DNA from: Prorocentrum cordatum
Lineage: Eukaryota; Sar; Dinophyceae; Prorocentrales; Prorocentraceae
DNA length: 64,000 nucleotides
Direction of reading: 5' to 3'
Assembly: GCA_963575745.1 (NCBI GenBank)
Contig: CAUYUJ010014319.1
Location: 85,001-149,000 of the forward strand
Both the position numbers and the translations under genes were made by a program. The notes beneath the pieces were generated by a model. The model saw only the letters and a list, made by a program, of their open reading frames with translations. It had not been told where the DNA came from and did not search any database. Position 1 is the first letter of the stretch. Each line of letters starts with the position of its first letter. Of the stretch, positions 50,441-59,750 are shown piece after piece.

Positions 50441-50974
50441 GTACAAAGCTCCCCTCTCCTGATTGCGCATAACACGATGGTGTCCTTCGGGGAGTTCCAG
50501 GTCCGCTATGGCACCCGCCGGCGGAGACGGCAAACAACATCGCAGTGGTAAGAGATGGGTGGGAAGGGCAGGATGGCAGATATGGCGCGAGCACTGCCTC
50601 CCTCCCCTCCGTGGAATTCCCTCTCCTCCCTGGTTCACGCCCTCCTCGCTGGTTCCTCCCTCCTCGCCCGCTCCACCCTACACTCGAATGTCGAACATCC
50701 CTCCGCAATCATGCCTCATTGTCCTCATTACTCTCATCCTACATCATCCTCATTATCCTCGACATCCTCCGCACCCTCGTTGTTCACCCCATCATCCTCA
50801 GTATCCTCCCTTGTCCTCTTTCACCCACCTCCTCGTTGTAAGTATCTCCCCTCCCTAACCGCCTCTTCCTTATCCTCCCCATCCGCCCTCTTCTCACCCC
50901 TTCCTCCTCCTCACCGCCTCCCCTTCCTCCTCCTCCTCCTCCTCGTCCTCCTCCTCCTCCTCCATTCCTTGGCC

Positions 50975-51735
50975 TTATAGACAACTCCTTCCTGCCGCAT
51001 CCCGAGGCTGGTCGAACGGGCGGGCCAGACGTTTCGCATGAGACTTCCCCACCACATATAGTACTGAAGCTGAAGAACTGGCATCAGTTTCACAGATGGA
51101 ATGGGTGGTTTTCAAAATGTAGCTCTCGCCTGAGCGCCGCGCACATTCGCTGTAAACGACTTACACGAGCTCCACGGATTGAGGGCGGCCCTTTTCAAAA
51201 TGTTGCTCTCGCCGTAGCGCAGAGCACAATCGTTTCAAACATCTGCCAGAGTTTTGCGGATCGAGGGCGGCTCCGCTTCAAATGTAGATCCCGCCTCACC
51301 GCCGTGCACACTGTTTGGAACATGTGCGAGAGCTTCACGGATTGAAGGCGGTTCGGCTTCAAAATGTGGCTCTCTCACTAGCGCCGCACATCTGGTTCCA
51401 CGGAGTCTCATGGTTGATGTGCCCGAATTGATGTTTTGGAACGGTTCAGGATTGTCAGGTCGCAACCGTTGCGCTGATTCGGGGTGTTGAAGTCCCAGGA
51501 ACGATGTTCTGGCACGACTTAGGAGGCCATACCAGTCAGGTTGATTCGTGGCGTTGAAATCCGGAGAACGGTGTTATGGCACGCTTCAGGATGTTCACCA
51601 TGCTATCCCCGTATGGGGCTATTCCCTGAGTGGAAATGAACCCTTGTAGGGGCGTATGAAGGAAGAGCTTGGAGGGAGTATGTACTCCAACATCGTTGGT
51701 GAGTCATGGGTTTACACTGGTCCTCCTCCTCCTCC
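50975..51735 (+). repeat. family D dispersed repeat (about 0.76 kb)
   Basis: Lies between two (CTC)n tracts (50890-50965 and 51720-51810). Left part: GCATCCCGAGG, CGGGCGGGCC, GAGACTTCC and ACAGTTTCAC-like landmarks. Middle: four 82-base repeats carrying TTTTCAAAATGTNGCTCTCGC and CACGGATTGAGGGCGG. Right part: TTGATTCGTGGCGTTGAAAT, TTCCCTGAGTGGAA and ACTCCAACATCGTTGGTGAG. Matched throughout by 57575-58455. No protein is evident. Confidence 0.8.
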
Positions 51736-51810
51736 TCCCCCTCCTCCTTCTCCTACTTCTCCTCCTCCTCCTCCTCATCCTCCTCCTCCTCCTCCTCCCT
51801 TCTCCTCATC

Positions 51811-52399
51811 CTCCTCCGACACAGCCCGCCCTAAACGGGCCAATCCCTCTTGAGGAAGACCAGGACTCCCACCAAGGAGGAAGCAAGGAAGAACGGGACG
51901 TGTGGTAGGCACGACCAAGAGCACGACAACGGCAGTGGGAGAGGAAAGGAGGGAATGCAGGCGTGCGGGAGGCTGGGCGGGCAGGCACGCACGCAGTAGG
52001 CAGGTGGGGCGGGGAGGGGCGAGACAGGATGGGAGCTGAGAGCAACATCGTGCACCACGCGATGTCAACCCACATGCACACAAACACACACACACACACA
52101 TACACCATCACTACCATTTCCACCGTGTCACCGCGTTGTCTTCCCACCGCTGCTATGCGCAGGCCGTGCCCGTGCTCGGACAGCAACCACTTCCGACACC
52201 CCCGGGCCTGGCCTCCACCACGCGTCTTCCTCGCCACCCGACCTCGCGCCGCGACGGGCGAGACTGCATCATCCTTCTTCCAGTGGCAAAAGTGACGTCA
52301 CCGTCGCGAAGTCCTGCATGTGCCACACACAAGCAGGATAATCACCACCCAGCGTTGCAGGTGGGGAGCAAGACATAATCGTGCGCGGCGGAGACGAGG
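51811..52399. other. spacer with a short (CA)n, no gene seen
   Basis: Contains ACACACACAC at 52085-52100; otherwise no supported feature. Confidence 0.4.
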
Positions 52400-52625
52400 A
52401 GTATGAGTGGGAGGGGGAGGAGGAGGGAGGAGGAGGAGGAGGAGGAGGAGGAGGAGGAGGAAGAGGAGGAGGAGGAGGAGGAGGAGAAGGAGGAGGAGGA
52501 GGAGGAGGAGGAGGGGGGGGAGGGAGGAGGAGGAGGAGGAGGAGGAGGGAGGAGGAGGAGGAGGAGGAGGCGGAGGAGGAGAAGGAAGAGGAGGAGGAGG
52601 AGGAGGAGGAGGGGGAGGAGGGCAA
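52400..52625 (+). repeat. long (GGA)n tract
   Basis: Over 200 bases of GGA triplets with few interruptions. Family E lies 170 bases downstream. Confidence 0.95.
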
Positions 52626-52795
52626 GTTGCCGAGGATCTGGGCGCGATCACATTCGCGCCGGCGCATGCTCGAGGCGGCAGGAGGGCCACGCAGTGGCGA
52701 GGCGCGACTGCCTTCGCGTGCCCCGCTCGCACCAGGTAACCGCTGGCCCGCCGCTGCCGCGATGCTCACGAGCGGCGAACATCCAAATCAATGCT

Positions 52796-52990
52796 TAGGA
52801 AACAACTGCCGGGAGGCATCCGTCGGAAAAATTACTTAGGATTGCGCCCCACTGCGGGGCCGTTACGCCAGAGTGGGCTGTGGAATCAAGCGGGATTAAG
52901 CGGGATTAAGCGGGATCAAGCTGGACTTCGGACCAAGGCCAAGTCAGATTTTGGCCTCCCAGGAGTTGCACATCCTACGCGGCCGCGCGG
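52796..52990 (+). repeat. family E dispersed repeat
   Basis: AGGAAACAACTGCCGGGAGG, CGTCGGAAAAA, GGATTGCGCCCC, GCGGGATTAA three times in tandem, CTTCGGACCAAGGCCAA and CCTCCCAGGAGTTGCACATC. The order matches 40179-40395. Confidence 0.7.
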
Positions 52991-53159
52991 GTGCGTTCCG
53001 CGCGGGACATCCGCAGAAAAGGCGCCCCAGACGCACGGGGCCGTGGCCCAGAGGCCGGGTCCGCGAAGCCGTGGGCGCGGACGTTTTTGTCCACCCTCGA
53101 GCTACCTGCCGCCGCGCCCACGCAGGCACGAGCGACCCCGGGCCACATAGCGGCGAGGC

Positions 53160-53990
53160 GAGACTGCCTTGGCCGGGGGAAGCCCCCAGAGGCCCCCGGA
53201 AGACGCCCAGGAGGCCTCCAAAGGCCCTAAGAAAGCCTGGAAACTTCCGTGGGGCCCCCAGAGGCTCTCCAAGGAGGAGCCTCCGCAAAAAGAGCTGAGG
53301 AGGATGGGGAGAATACGCAGGGTAGGGCGAGAATGAGGAAAAAGAAACATGGATGAAGCATCGGTTTGACCTTCCTGCCATTCTGCCTGCATACCAAACT
53401 TCCAAAGCCAAGGTGCATGGCGCGAAGCGCCAAGTTCAGGGGCCAAACATCAAAGGGCCTCACGGAAGTTTTTCAAACTTTATTAAAGCCTTCTGGAGGC
53501 CTCCTGGGCGTCTTCTGGGGGCCTCTGGGGGCTTCCTCGAGACACCCTGCCTCCAACCGCGGTCTCCCTGAACGACCGGGTCGATTTGGAATGCTTCGGA
53601 GGGCGTCTTGGGGCAATCTTGGGTCGTCATGGGGCTCTCTTAGGCCATCTTGGAACCCTGTTGTGCTGTCTTGGGGCTCTCTTAGACTGCCTGAAAGCCC
53701 TTTCGGCCGATTGTGGGGCGACTTTCGAGCCTCCCAGGCGGCTTCAGACGCCCAGAAGACCGCCGTCTTGGAGAGTCAAGAAGCCGAAAGAGGAGAACCC
53801 CAATGTCACCAAAAACCACCAGAAAATCAAAGAGTTTTGCCTCTTGGGGCCTTCTTGGGAGTGCTCTTGGAGGCCTCTTGGGACGTTTTGAGCCGATTTT
53901 TTAGGGTATGACGGCTTCTTCGGGGTCGTCGTGGACGGTCTTGGGGCTCTCTGGGGTCGTTTCGGGAGCGCGCCGGAACGCCTGGAGCCC
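53160..53990. repeat. family C repeat tract, partly in reverse orientation
   Basis: CCAGAGGCCCCC-type words at 53185-53280 and GTCTTGGGGCTCTCTTAG-type words at 53500-53990, the reverse of the 44330-45740 tract. The module at 53763-53845 (GAAGCCGAAAGAGG ... CCAGAAAATCAAAGAGTTTT) is the reverse complement of that at 45297-45365 with moderate divergence. Confidence 0.6.
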
Positions 53991-54049
53991 TCTGGGGCCG
54001 TCTTCGGGCTCTCGTGGGGTTCTCCCGGGTCGTCTGGAGGGTCAGAAAC

Positions 54050-54290
54050 CAGGGGCCCCCCCTTCCCCCCAAATCAAAGTCCCAAGGGGTGTCCAAAACC
54101 AGAGGACCCCCCCTTACCTTCCCCCCCTCCCCACCCCCCTACCTCACCCCGCAAAGAATCTGGGGGGTCTGGACCCTCCCCCACCCCACACAAACCCCGC
54201 GGGAAAATTCTTCGGGGGTGTAGATACCCCCTTCCCCCCCGGGGAAGCTATTCGGGGGATCTAGAGCCCCTCCCCAGCCCCCGGCAACGA
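54050..54290. other. C-rich low-complexity spacer
   Basis: Repeated CCCCCCTT and CCCACACCCC-like runs; GGGGGT/CTAGA words near 54160-54260. No gene. Confidence 0.5.
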
Positions 54291-54350
54291 CGACGACGCC
54301 TACGACGACGCCGACGACGGCGACAACAGCGGCGGCGGCGACGGCGCACC
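54291..54350 (+). repeat. (ACG)n short array
   Basis: CGACGACGACG triplets with GGCGGC variants. Confidence 0.7.
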
Positions 54351-54459
54351 TGTCGCCAGCGCCCGCGCCAGCCGCAGGCTATGATAGAATGCTACAAGCG
54401 CTCGATACAGCTCTTTCAGTATCCTGCTGAGGCCCTCTCATTCCCCACCCTACTCTACT

Positions 54460-54860
54460 CGAACCTGCTCTACTCGACTCTACCCCTCTACCCTCCTCTA
54501 CTCCACTCTACTCCACTCGACCCTGCTCTACCATGCCCTACTCTACTCTACCCTACCGTTCCCTGACACTCTCTACTCTAGTTTGCTCCTGCTCTACTCT
54601 ACTCTACTCGACTCGAATCGACTCGACTCTACACTACTCCTACTCTGCTCGACTCGACTCAGCTCTGCTCAACTGCATCTATGTATGCTCTATGTACGAA
54701 TGCACTCTTATGTGTACACTCTACTGCAATCAGATCTACATATGCCTTCTCTACTCTATCCTACCGGGCCCTACGGTATCTTACCTACTCTACTCGATTC
54801 TGCTCTACTCTAATTTACTCTACTCCTATTATACTCTACGCCTGCTCTACCCTGCTCCAC
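54460..54860 (+). repeat. CTCTA pentanucleotide-rich tract
   Basis: Variants of CTACT, CTCGA and CCTGCTCTA repeat through 400 bases, with an unrelated AT-richer stretch at 54670-54755. Confidence 0.75.
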
Positions 54861-54861
54861 G

Positions 54862-55085
54862 CAGTCGTCGTTGTCGTCGTCATCGTCTTCGTCGTCTTCG
54901 TCGTCGGCGTCGGCTCCGTCAGCGTCGGCGTCGTCGTCGTCGGCGGCGGCGTCGGCGTCAGCGGCGGCGTGGGCATCGACGACGGCGTGCATCGTGCGCC
55001 GTGCGTCGTGCGTCGTGCGTCGTCCGTCGTCGTCGTCGTCGGCGGCGTCGTCATCGTCGTCGGCGTTATCGTCGTCGTCGTTGCT
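54862..55085 (+). repeat. (GTC)n compound array
   Basis: GTCGTC triplets with GGC and GTGCGTC variants; all frames open, no gene. Confidence 0.85.
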
Positions 55086-55107
55086 GGGGGGTTCTGTAAC
55101 CCCGCGA

Positions 55108-55325
55108 ATAACGTGCGAAAAATGCGCCGACATGAAAAGCGGAAACTCATGTTAACTTTGGCATTCGGGCCTCAGTTGGGGCCTCCCTATGGCGCCACGG
55201 AGCGTGCGAGGGGTGTGCCGACATGAAAGGCGGGAGCTCATTTGAACTTTGGCAGTGGGGCATTTGTTGGGACTCCCCTATGGGGCCACGAAACGTGTGA
55301 TGGGTGTGCGCAAATGAAAAGCAGG
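55108..55325 (+). repeat. 92-bp tandem repeat, about 2.3 copies
   Basis: CGACATGAAAAGCGGAAACTC at about 55126 recurs as CGACATGAAAGGCGGGAGCT near 55220 and CAAATGAAAAGC near 55311. Each copy also has TTTGGCA and CTATGGNGCCACG. Confidence 0.7.
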
Positions 55326-55410
55326 GGAGGAGGAGGAGGAGGAGGAGGAGGATGAAGAGGAGGAGGAGGAGGAGGATGAAGAGGAGGAGGAGGAGGAAGA
55401 GGAGGCGGCG
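55320..55410 (+). repeat. (GGA)n tract with GATGAA interruptions
   Basis: GGA triplets, GATGAAGAGG occurring twice, ending in GGCGGC. Confidence 0.85.
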
Positions 55411-55549
55411 GCGGCGGCGAAGCCGTATCGGGTCGAATGTCCCCGTGCCGTATCGGGTCGAATATCTCCGTGACGACGAGACCACAAAGCGAACCACGCG
55501 GGATTCAGCTATGTGCGACCTGCCGTGCGCAGGAAAACTGCGTTTACCC

Positions 55550-55680
55550 ACGACGACGAGGAGGAGCAGGAGGAGGAGGAGGAGGAGGGAGCGGGGAGAA
55601 GGAAGGGGGGAGAGCAGAGGAGAGGCGAGGAGAGGAGAGGCGAGGAGAGGCGAGGAGCAGGAACGCGGGGCGCCGCGGAT
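55550..55680 (+). repeat. GGA and GGCGAGGAGA purine repeats
   Basis: GGA triplets followed by tandem AGGCGAGGAG words. Confidence 0.8.
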
Positions 55681-55767
55681 TGAGAGCGGGGACCCAACAC
55701 TTCAGGATGGCGAGCAAAAAAACACGCTGGATGTCTCCGGGGCCCCAGGCCCCCGACGTCGTAATGT

Positions 55768-55927
55768 GAAGGGGCCCTGGGACACACAAACAAATACACA
55801 CAACTAACAGGATCCCCCGCATGTTCCCTTATTTCCTGGGTCCTTGTCTCCCCCCCACTTGCCATATTCTCCCATATCTTCCTGGGGATCGGCGATGAAT
55901 CGTGTCTGCGTGTTTTTCTCCCCTCCT
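55768..55927 (+). mobile_element. family B miniature element
   Basis: Starts GAAGGGGCCCTGGGACACAC (identical to the nested copy at 18027 over this stretch) and ends CGTGTTTTTCTCCCCTCCT. 160 bp. No obvious target duplication. Confidence 0.78.
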
Positions 55928-56118
55928 CAAGTTTCCCCAGGGCCGGCTCTTTATCCAGGGCCGTTCTGGACTGCCCCAGGGCCCCCGGAGGCCGAAGGCC
56001 ATAAACAAAAGAAACAACAAAAAACGCCGTCGTGGTTCTTGTCACGACGCGGGGAGGCGTGGTTTTCGGGCCCGAACTGGAGCATCCCGCGGCCGTTCGG
56101 GACCAGCTGGGCACCCCC

Positions 56119-56248
56119 TGGCCATCGCTCGGACGTCCATTCCCTGTGTTTTTGTTCGGTTTCGTGCGTGTTTTTTTCGCCAAATGATCAAGGATGCTCC
56201 TCGATGGTCCTCGCCGAAGGAAAAAATGCACACGTCCGAGCGATGCCA
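56119..56248 (+). mobile_element. family A miniature element
   Basis: 130 bp, termini TGGCCATCGCTCGGACGT and ACGTCCGAGCGATGCCA, with the longest uninterrupted match to the 46486 copy. A family B copy ends 191 bases upstream. Confidence 0.82.
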
Positions 56249-57095
56249 AGCCCCTGGAACGCCGTCGGCGAGGCGCAGGGGCGAGAGGGAGACGAAGAGG
56301 GAGAGTGAGAGGGAGAGGGGAGACGAAGGGAGAGGGAGAGAGGGAAGGGGGTCTGGGGCTGGGGGCCGGGGAGGATCGGATCGACTCGGCGGGAGGAAGC
56401 GTCCTGCTCCGCAGCGCGGCCTGGGGCCGGGGAGGGGGGGGGGAGGGAGGAGGGGGCATGGAGAGGGGGAGGAGGAGGCAGGGAGGGAGGGAGGGACCTG
56501 GGTCAGTTGGTTTGTTCAGTACGCAGACATCCGATGTCTTGACTTCTGTCAACAAGGGGTCCGCTTCTGCATCCCTGGTCGTTCTTGAATTCCCTGGTCC
56601 CGGCGAGGGCCCCCCGGCCGGCACCAGAAGCGACCGAAAAGGCCCCCTTGCTCTTGCCACTGCGCTGGAGGTCTGGCTAGCTCTCGCTGCTCCCCGTGGC
56701 TCGCCTCCCCCCGCCGAGGCTCGCCGACGGAAAGCCCACGAGGCCGCTGGCCTGCGACGCAGGCGCCTCCGCCGCCGCGGGCGGCGCGTCCGGACACGCC
56801 CGCTCCGGCGAGCGCTCCCGCGGCGGCGGGGGCGGCCTCGGCCGCGGGCAGCCGCCGCCCGGCGGCGGCGGCCGCGAGGTCATCGACGACGGCGAGGACG
56901 ACGTCGACGACGACAGCGAGGATCGTTGGAGGGCGGATTGGGCGTCGCTTCGCGGGGGGTGACGAATGGCGGGGGGAAGAGAGGTGCACTTCTCGGGCCC
57001 TAAAGGGCTGCCCGTCGGGAAGGGGGGGGTCCCAGGGGGGGGGTAAAGGGGGGGGGGTAGGGGGAGGGAGGGGCCCCGGGGGGGGCTACGCATCC
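56249..57095. other. GC-rich spacer, no gene supported
   Basis: GAGAGGGAGAGG purines (56285-56350), G-rich runs (56430-56500, 57020-57090) and a GC-rich middle (56700-56960) whose open frames give only Ala/Arg/Gly-rich sequence. Confidence 0.45.
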
Positions 57096-57099
57096 CCCC

Positions 57100-57275
57100 C
57101 TGGGGGACCCAGGGCCTCAGAAAGTGCCAAGACAGGCCAAGAATGCCCCAAGAGGCACCCGGGCCCAAATCGCCGAACGATCTGCCCAAAACGCCTTCAC
57201 GCCCTCCAGACACCTCAGGAGGCCTCCAGGACGCCCCAAGAAGCCGCCAAGAGCACTCCCGAAAGGGCCCCAATA
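57100..57275 (+). repeat. family C short tract
   Basis: GGACCCAGGGCCTCAGAAAG, CCAAGAGGCACCC and AGGAGGCCTCCAGGACGCCC words, ending near ATTCATTGATTTTCC, the start of the family C module. Confidence 0.5.
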
Positions 57276-57364
57276 GGCCAGATTCATTGATTTTCCTTTG
57301 AATTTTGTTTCCCAGCTCCCCCTTGGTTCGGTTCTCGTTTAAAATAGAGAAGTGGGGTCGCCAA

Positions 57365-57560
57365 CTCCCTTTTCCTCCTCCTCCTCCTCCTCCTCCTCCT
57401 CCTCGGCCTCCTCCTCCTCCTCCTCCTCCTCCTCCTCCTCCTCCTCGGCCTCCTCCTCCTACCCCTCCTCCTCCTCCTCCTCCTCCTCCTCCTCCTCCTC
57501 CTCCTCATCCTCCTCCTCCTCCTCCTCCTCCTCCTCCTCCATTCCTTCTCCTCCTCCATT
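57365..57560 (+). repeat. long (CTC)n tract
   Basis: About 60 CTC triplets with GGCCTC and TACCCC interruptions, directly upstream of family D. Confidence 0.95.
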
Positions 57561-57574
57561 CCTTCTCCTGACAG

Positions 57575-58118
57575 ATAACTTCTCCCTGTCGCACCCCGAG
57601 GTCAGTTTTTAGGGCGGGCCGGGCGTTTCGCCTGAGACTTCCTCACCACTTATGACTCTGAAGCTTAAACGGCGACAACAGTTTCACAGGTGGAAGGCAG
57701 GTCGTTTTCAAAATGTGGCTGTCGCCTTAGCGCCGCGCACATTCGTTTTCAAATTTGCCAGAGCTTCAAGATTTGAGGGCGGGTAGATTCAAAATGTGGT
57801 TCTCGCCTTAGCGCCGCGCGCATTCGATTTAAAAAGTTGCAAGGGTTTCGCGGATTGAGGGCGGGTCGTATGCCTTAGTGCAGCGCGCAGTCGTTTTCAA
57901 AATTTGCAAGGGCTTCACGGATTGAGGGCGGGTCGTTTTCAAAATGTGGCTCTCGCCGCAGCACCGCGCACATTCGCGCAAACAAATTGCAAGGGCTTCA
58001 CGGATTGAGGGCGGTTCCTTTTCAAAATGTTGCTCTCACCTTCGCGCCGCGCACATTCGTTTTAACATGTTACAAGGAGTTCCACGGGTTCCCATGACCA
58101 ACGTACCACACATAGTGT

Positions 58119-58153
<35 letters not shown>

Positions 58154-58455
58154 AAAAAAAAAAAATGAAGCGGGCGTGACAGTTATGTTGGTTCGCGGTG
58201 TTGAAATTCAATCAATGGCATTGTGGTACGATTCCGGGTCGTCAATACGCAGCAGTCAGGTTGATGCGTGGCGTTGAAATCCCGAGAACACAGTTTTGCC
58301 ATGTTTCAGGGTTTTCAAACGGTTGTCTTCCAACGAGGCAGTTCCCTCAGTGGGAATTACCCCTGGTATGGAGCCTATGAACAGGAAGCTTGGAGGGAGG
58401 GTTAATTCCGACATCGTTGGTGACTCTTGGGTTTACACTAGTCCTCATCCTCCTC
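57575..58455 (+). repeat. family D dispersed repeat, longer copy (about 0.88 kb)
   Basis: Same left, middle and right modules as 50975-51735, with five to six of the 82-base repeats (57690-58075), one of them shortened, and an extra GAGAGA/AAAAA microsatellite at 58122-58165. It ends CGACATCGTTGGTGACTCTTGGG then TTTACACTAGTCCTC and passes into (CTC)n. Confidence 0.8.
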
Positions 58456-58539
58456 CTCCTCCTCCTCCTCCTTTTCCCGCCCTCTGTCCCCTTCTCGCCT
58501 GTCTGCACCTGGCTGCACCTGCCTGCTGAGGGACCGCAC

Positions 58540-59130
58540 AATGGGGCCCCACGCAGACCCAAAAGGAGACTCACCATCCCTGGGGGGCTGCGACATGTGA
58601 AACTGCCGCCACTTTCGAGGGCTGCTGGGGGAGCCCGCACGCTGGGGCCCCACGCAAACCCAAACGGGACCTCGCCATCCCTGGGGGGGCTGCGAAGCGT
58701 GAAACCGTTGCCACTTTCGAAGGTTGCCAGGGGAACCCGCACAATTGGGCTCCACGCGGACGCCATCCCTGGGGGGCTGCGACGTGCGAAACTGTCGCCA
58801 CTTTCGAAGGCTGCCGAGGGAGCCTCGCGCAGTGGGGCTCCACGCAAACCCCAACGGGACCTCGCCCTCCCAAGGGGACTGCGAAGTGTGACACCGTCGC
58901 CACTTTCGAAGGTTGCTGGAGAAGCCCGCACACTGGGGCCCCGCGCGGACCCAAACGGCACCTCGCCATCCCAAGGGGACTGCAAAGTGTGACACCGTCG
59001 CCACTTTCGGAGGCTGCTGGGGAAGCCCGCACTCTGGGGCCCAACGTGGACCCAAACGGACCTCGCCATCCCAAGGGGACTGCAAAGTGTGAAACTGTCG
59101 CCACTTTCGAGGGTCGCTGGGGGAGCAGTC
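58540..59130. repeat. 101-bp tandem repeat, six copies
   Basis: CCACTTTCGA recurs with ACTTTCG at 58611, 58713, 58800, 58902, 59003 and 59103 (steps 102, 87, 102, 101, 100). Each unit carries GCCCGCAC..TGGGGCCC, CCAAACGG and CATCCC..GGGG. The third unit lost 15 bases. Because 101 is not divisible by three, the repeating peptide changes frame from unit to unit, which argues against coding despite a 357-codon open frame on the minus strand. Confidence 0.88.
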
Positions 59131-59139
59131 TTTCCTCTG

Positions 59140-59750
59140 AGAATCGGGATAAGATGCCAAAGGAAGTACGATCTCACGTTCACTCTGCTCAGGGAGAGAG
59201 GGGGCGGGATGAGACATCGATAAGACAAGTATCCGTTAAGCAAGATTACTCTATCAGGAATGTGAAGGGAGGAGGCCGGCTGGCCTACGACCGACGACGC
59301 GCGACGGCCGAGGGCTGGCGCGCTCCTTTTCTCTCCTGCAAGCCAAGGCTGGCTTGTTTGAGCAATCAATACAGCTGCAGGATGCAGCATTAGTTCAGGC
59401 AGACAGTGCAATGCATGCAAGTTATCTTAAGTTCTAATTGAATATGAGGCGGAGAGGAACATATTTGCTCTCCCCGCGGCGGGCCTCGTAGAGCCCATCC
59501 AGCCACGGCACCCCTGGCCTGTACATATGCACAATCACCGGAGCCAACCCCAGAAACTTGCACGGCTCAACGGTGGCTGCCAGGGGGCCAAGGGCCGAAG
59601 AAGCGCGACGACTCCCACCATCACGTTAAATAAATTCTCCCCGCTGGACCCGCTTAGCCGACCAGTAGAGGCAATTTCACATCCAACACGCGTGCCGCGC
59701 GTGGATAAAATTGTCTTGCATGCGCCTGCCGCGACTAAGTCACGCGGGCG
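59140..59750. other. no gene seen
   Basis: Less repetitive, AT-richer sequence. It may be the 3' flank of the minus-strand coding region that ends at 59755. Confidence 0.4.

Noticed and set aside
47652-50472. Very long frames giving poly-Ile, poly-Met, poly-Ser and poly-Asp
   Set aside because: By-products of (CAT)n arrays, as above.
58347-59420. 357-codon minus-strand protein with internal repeats
   Set aside because: The 101-bp unit is not a multiple of three, so the peptide repeat is not maintained; treated as a tandem DNA repeat.
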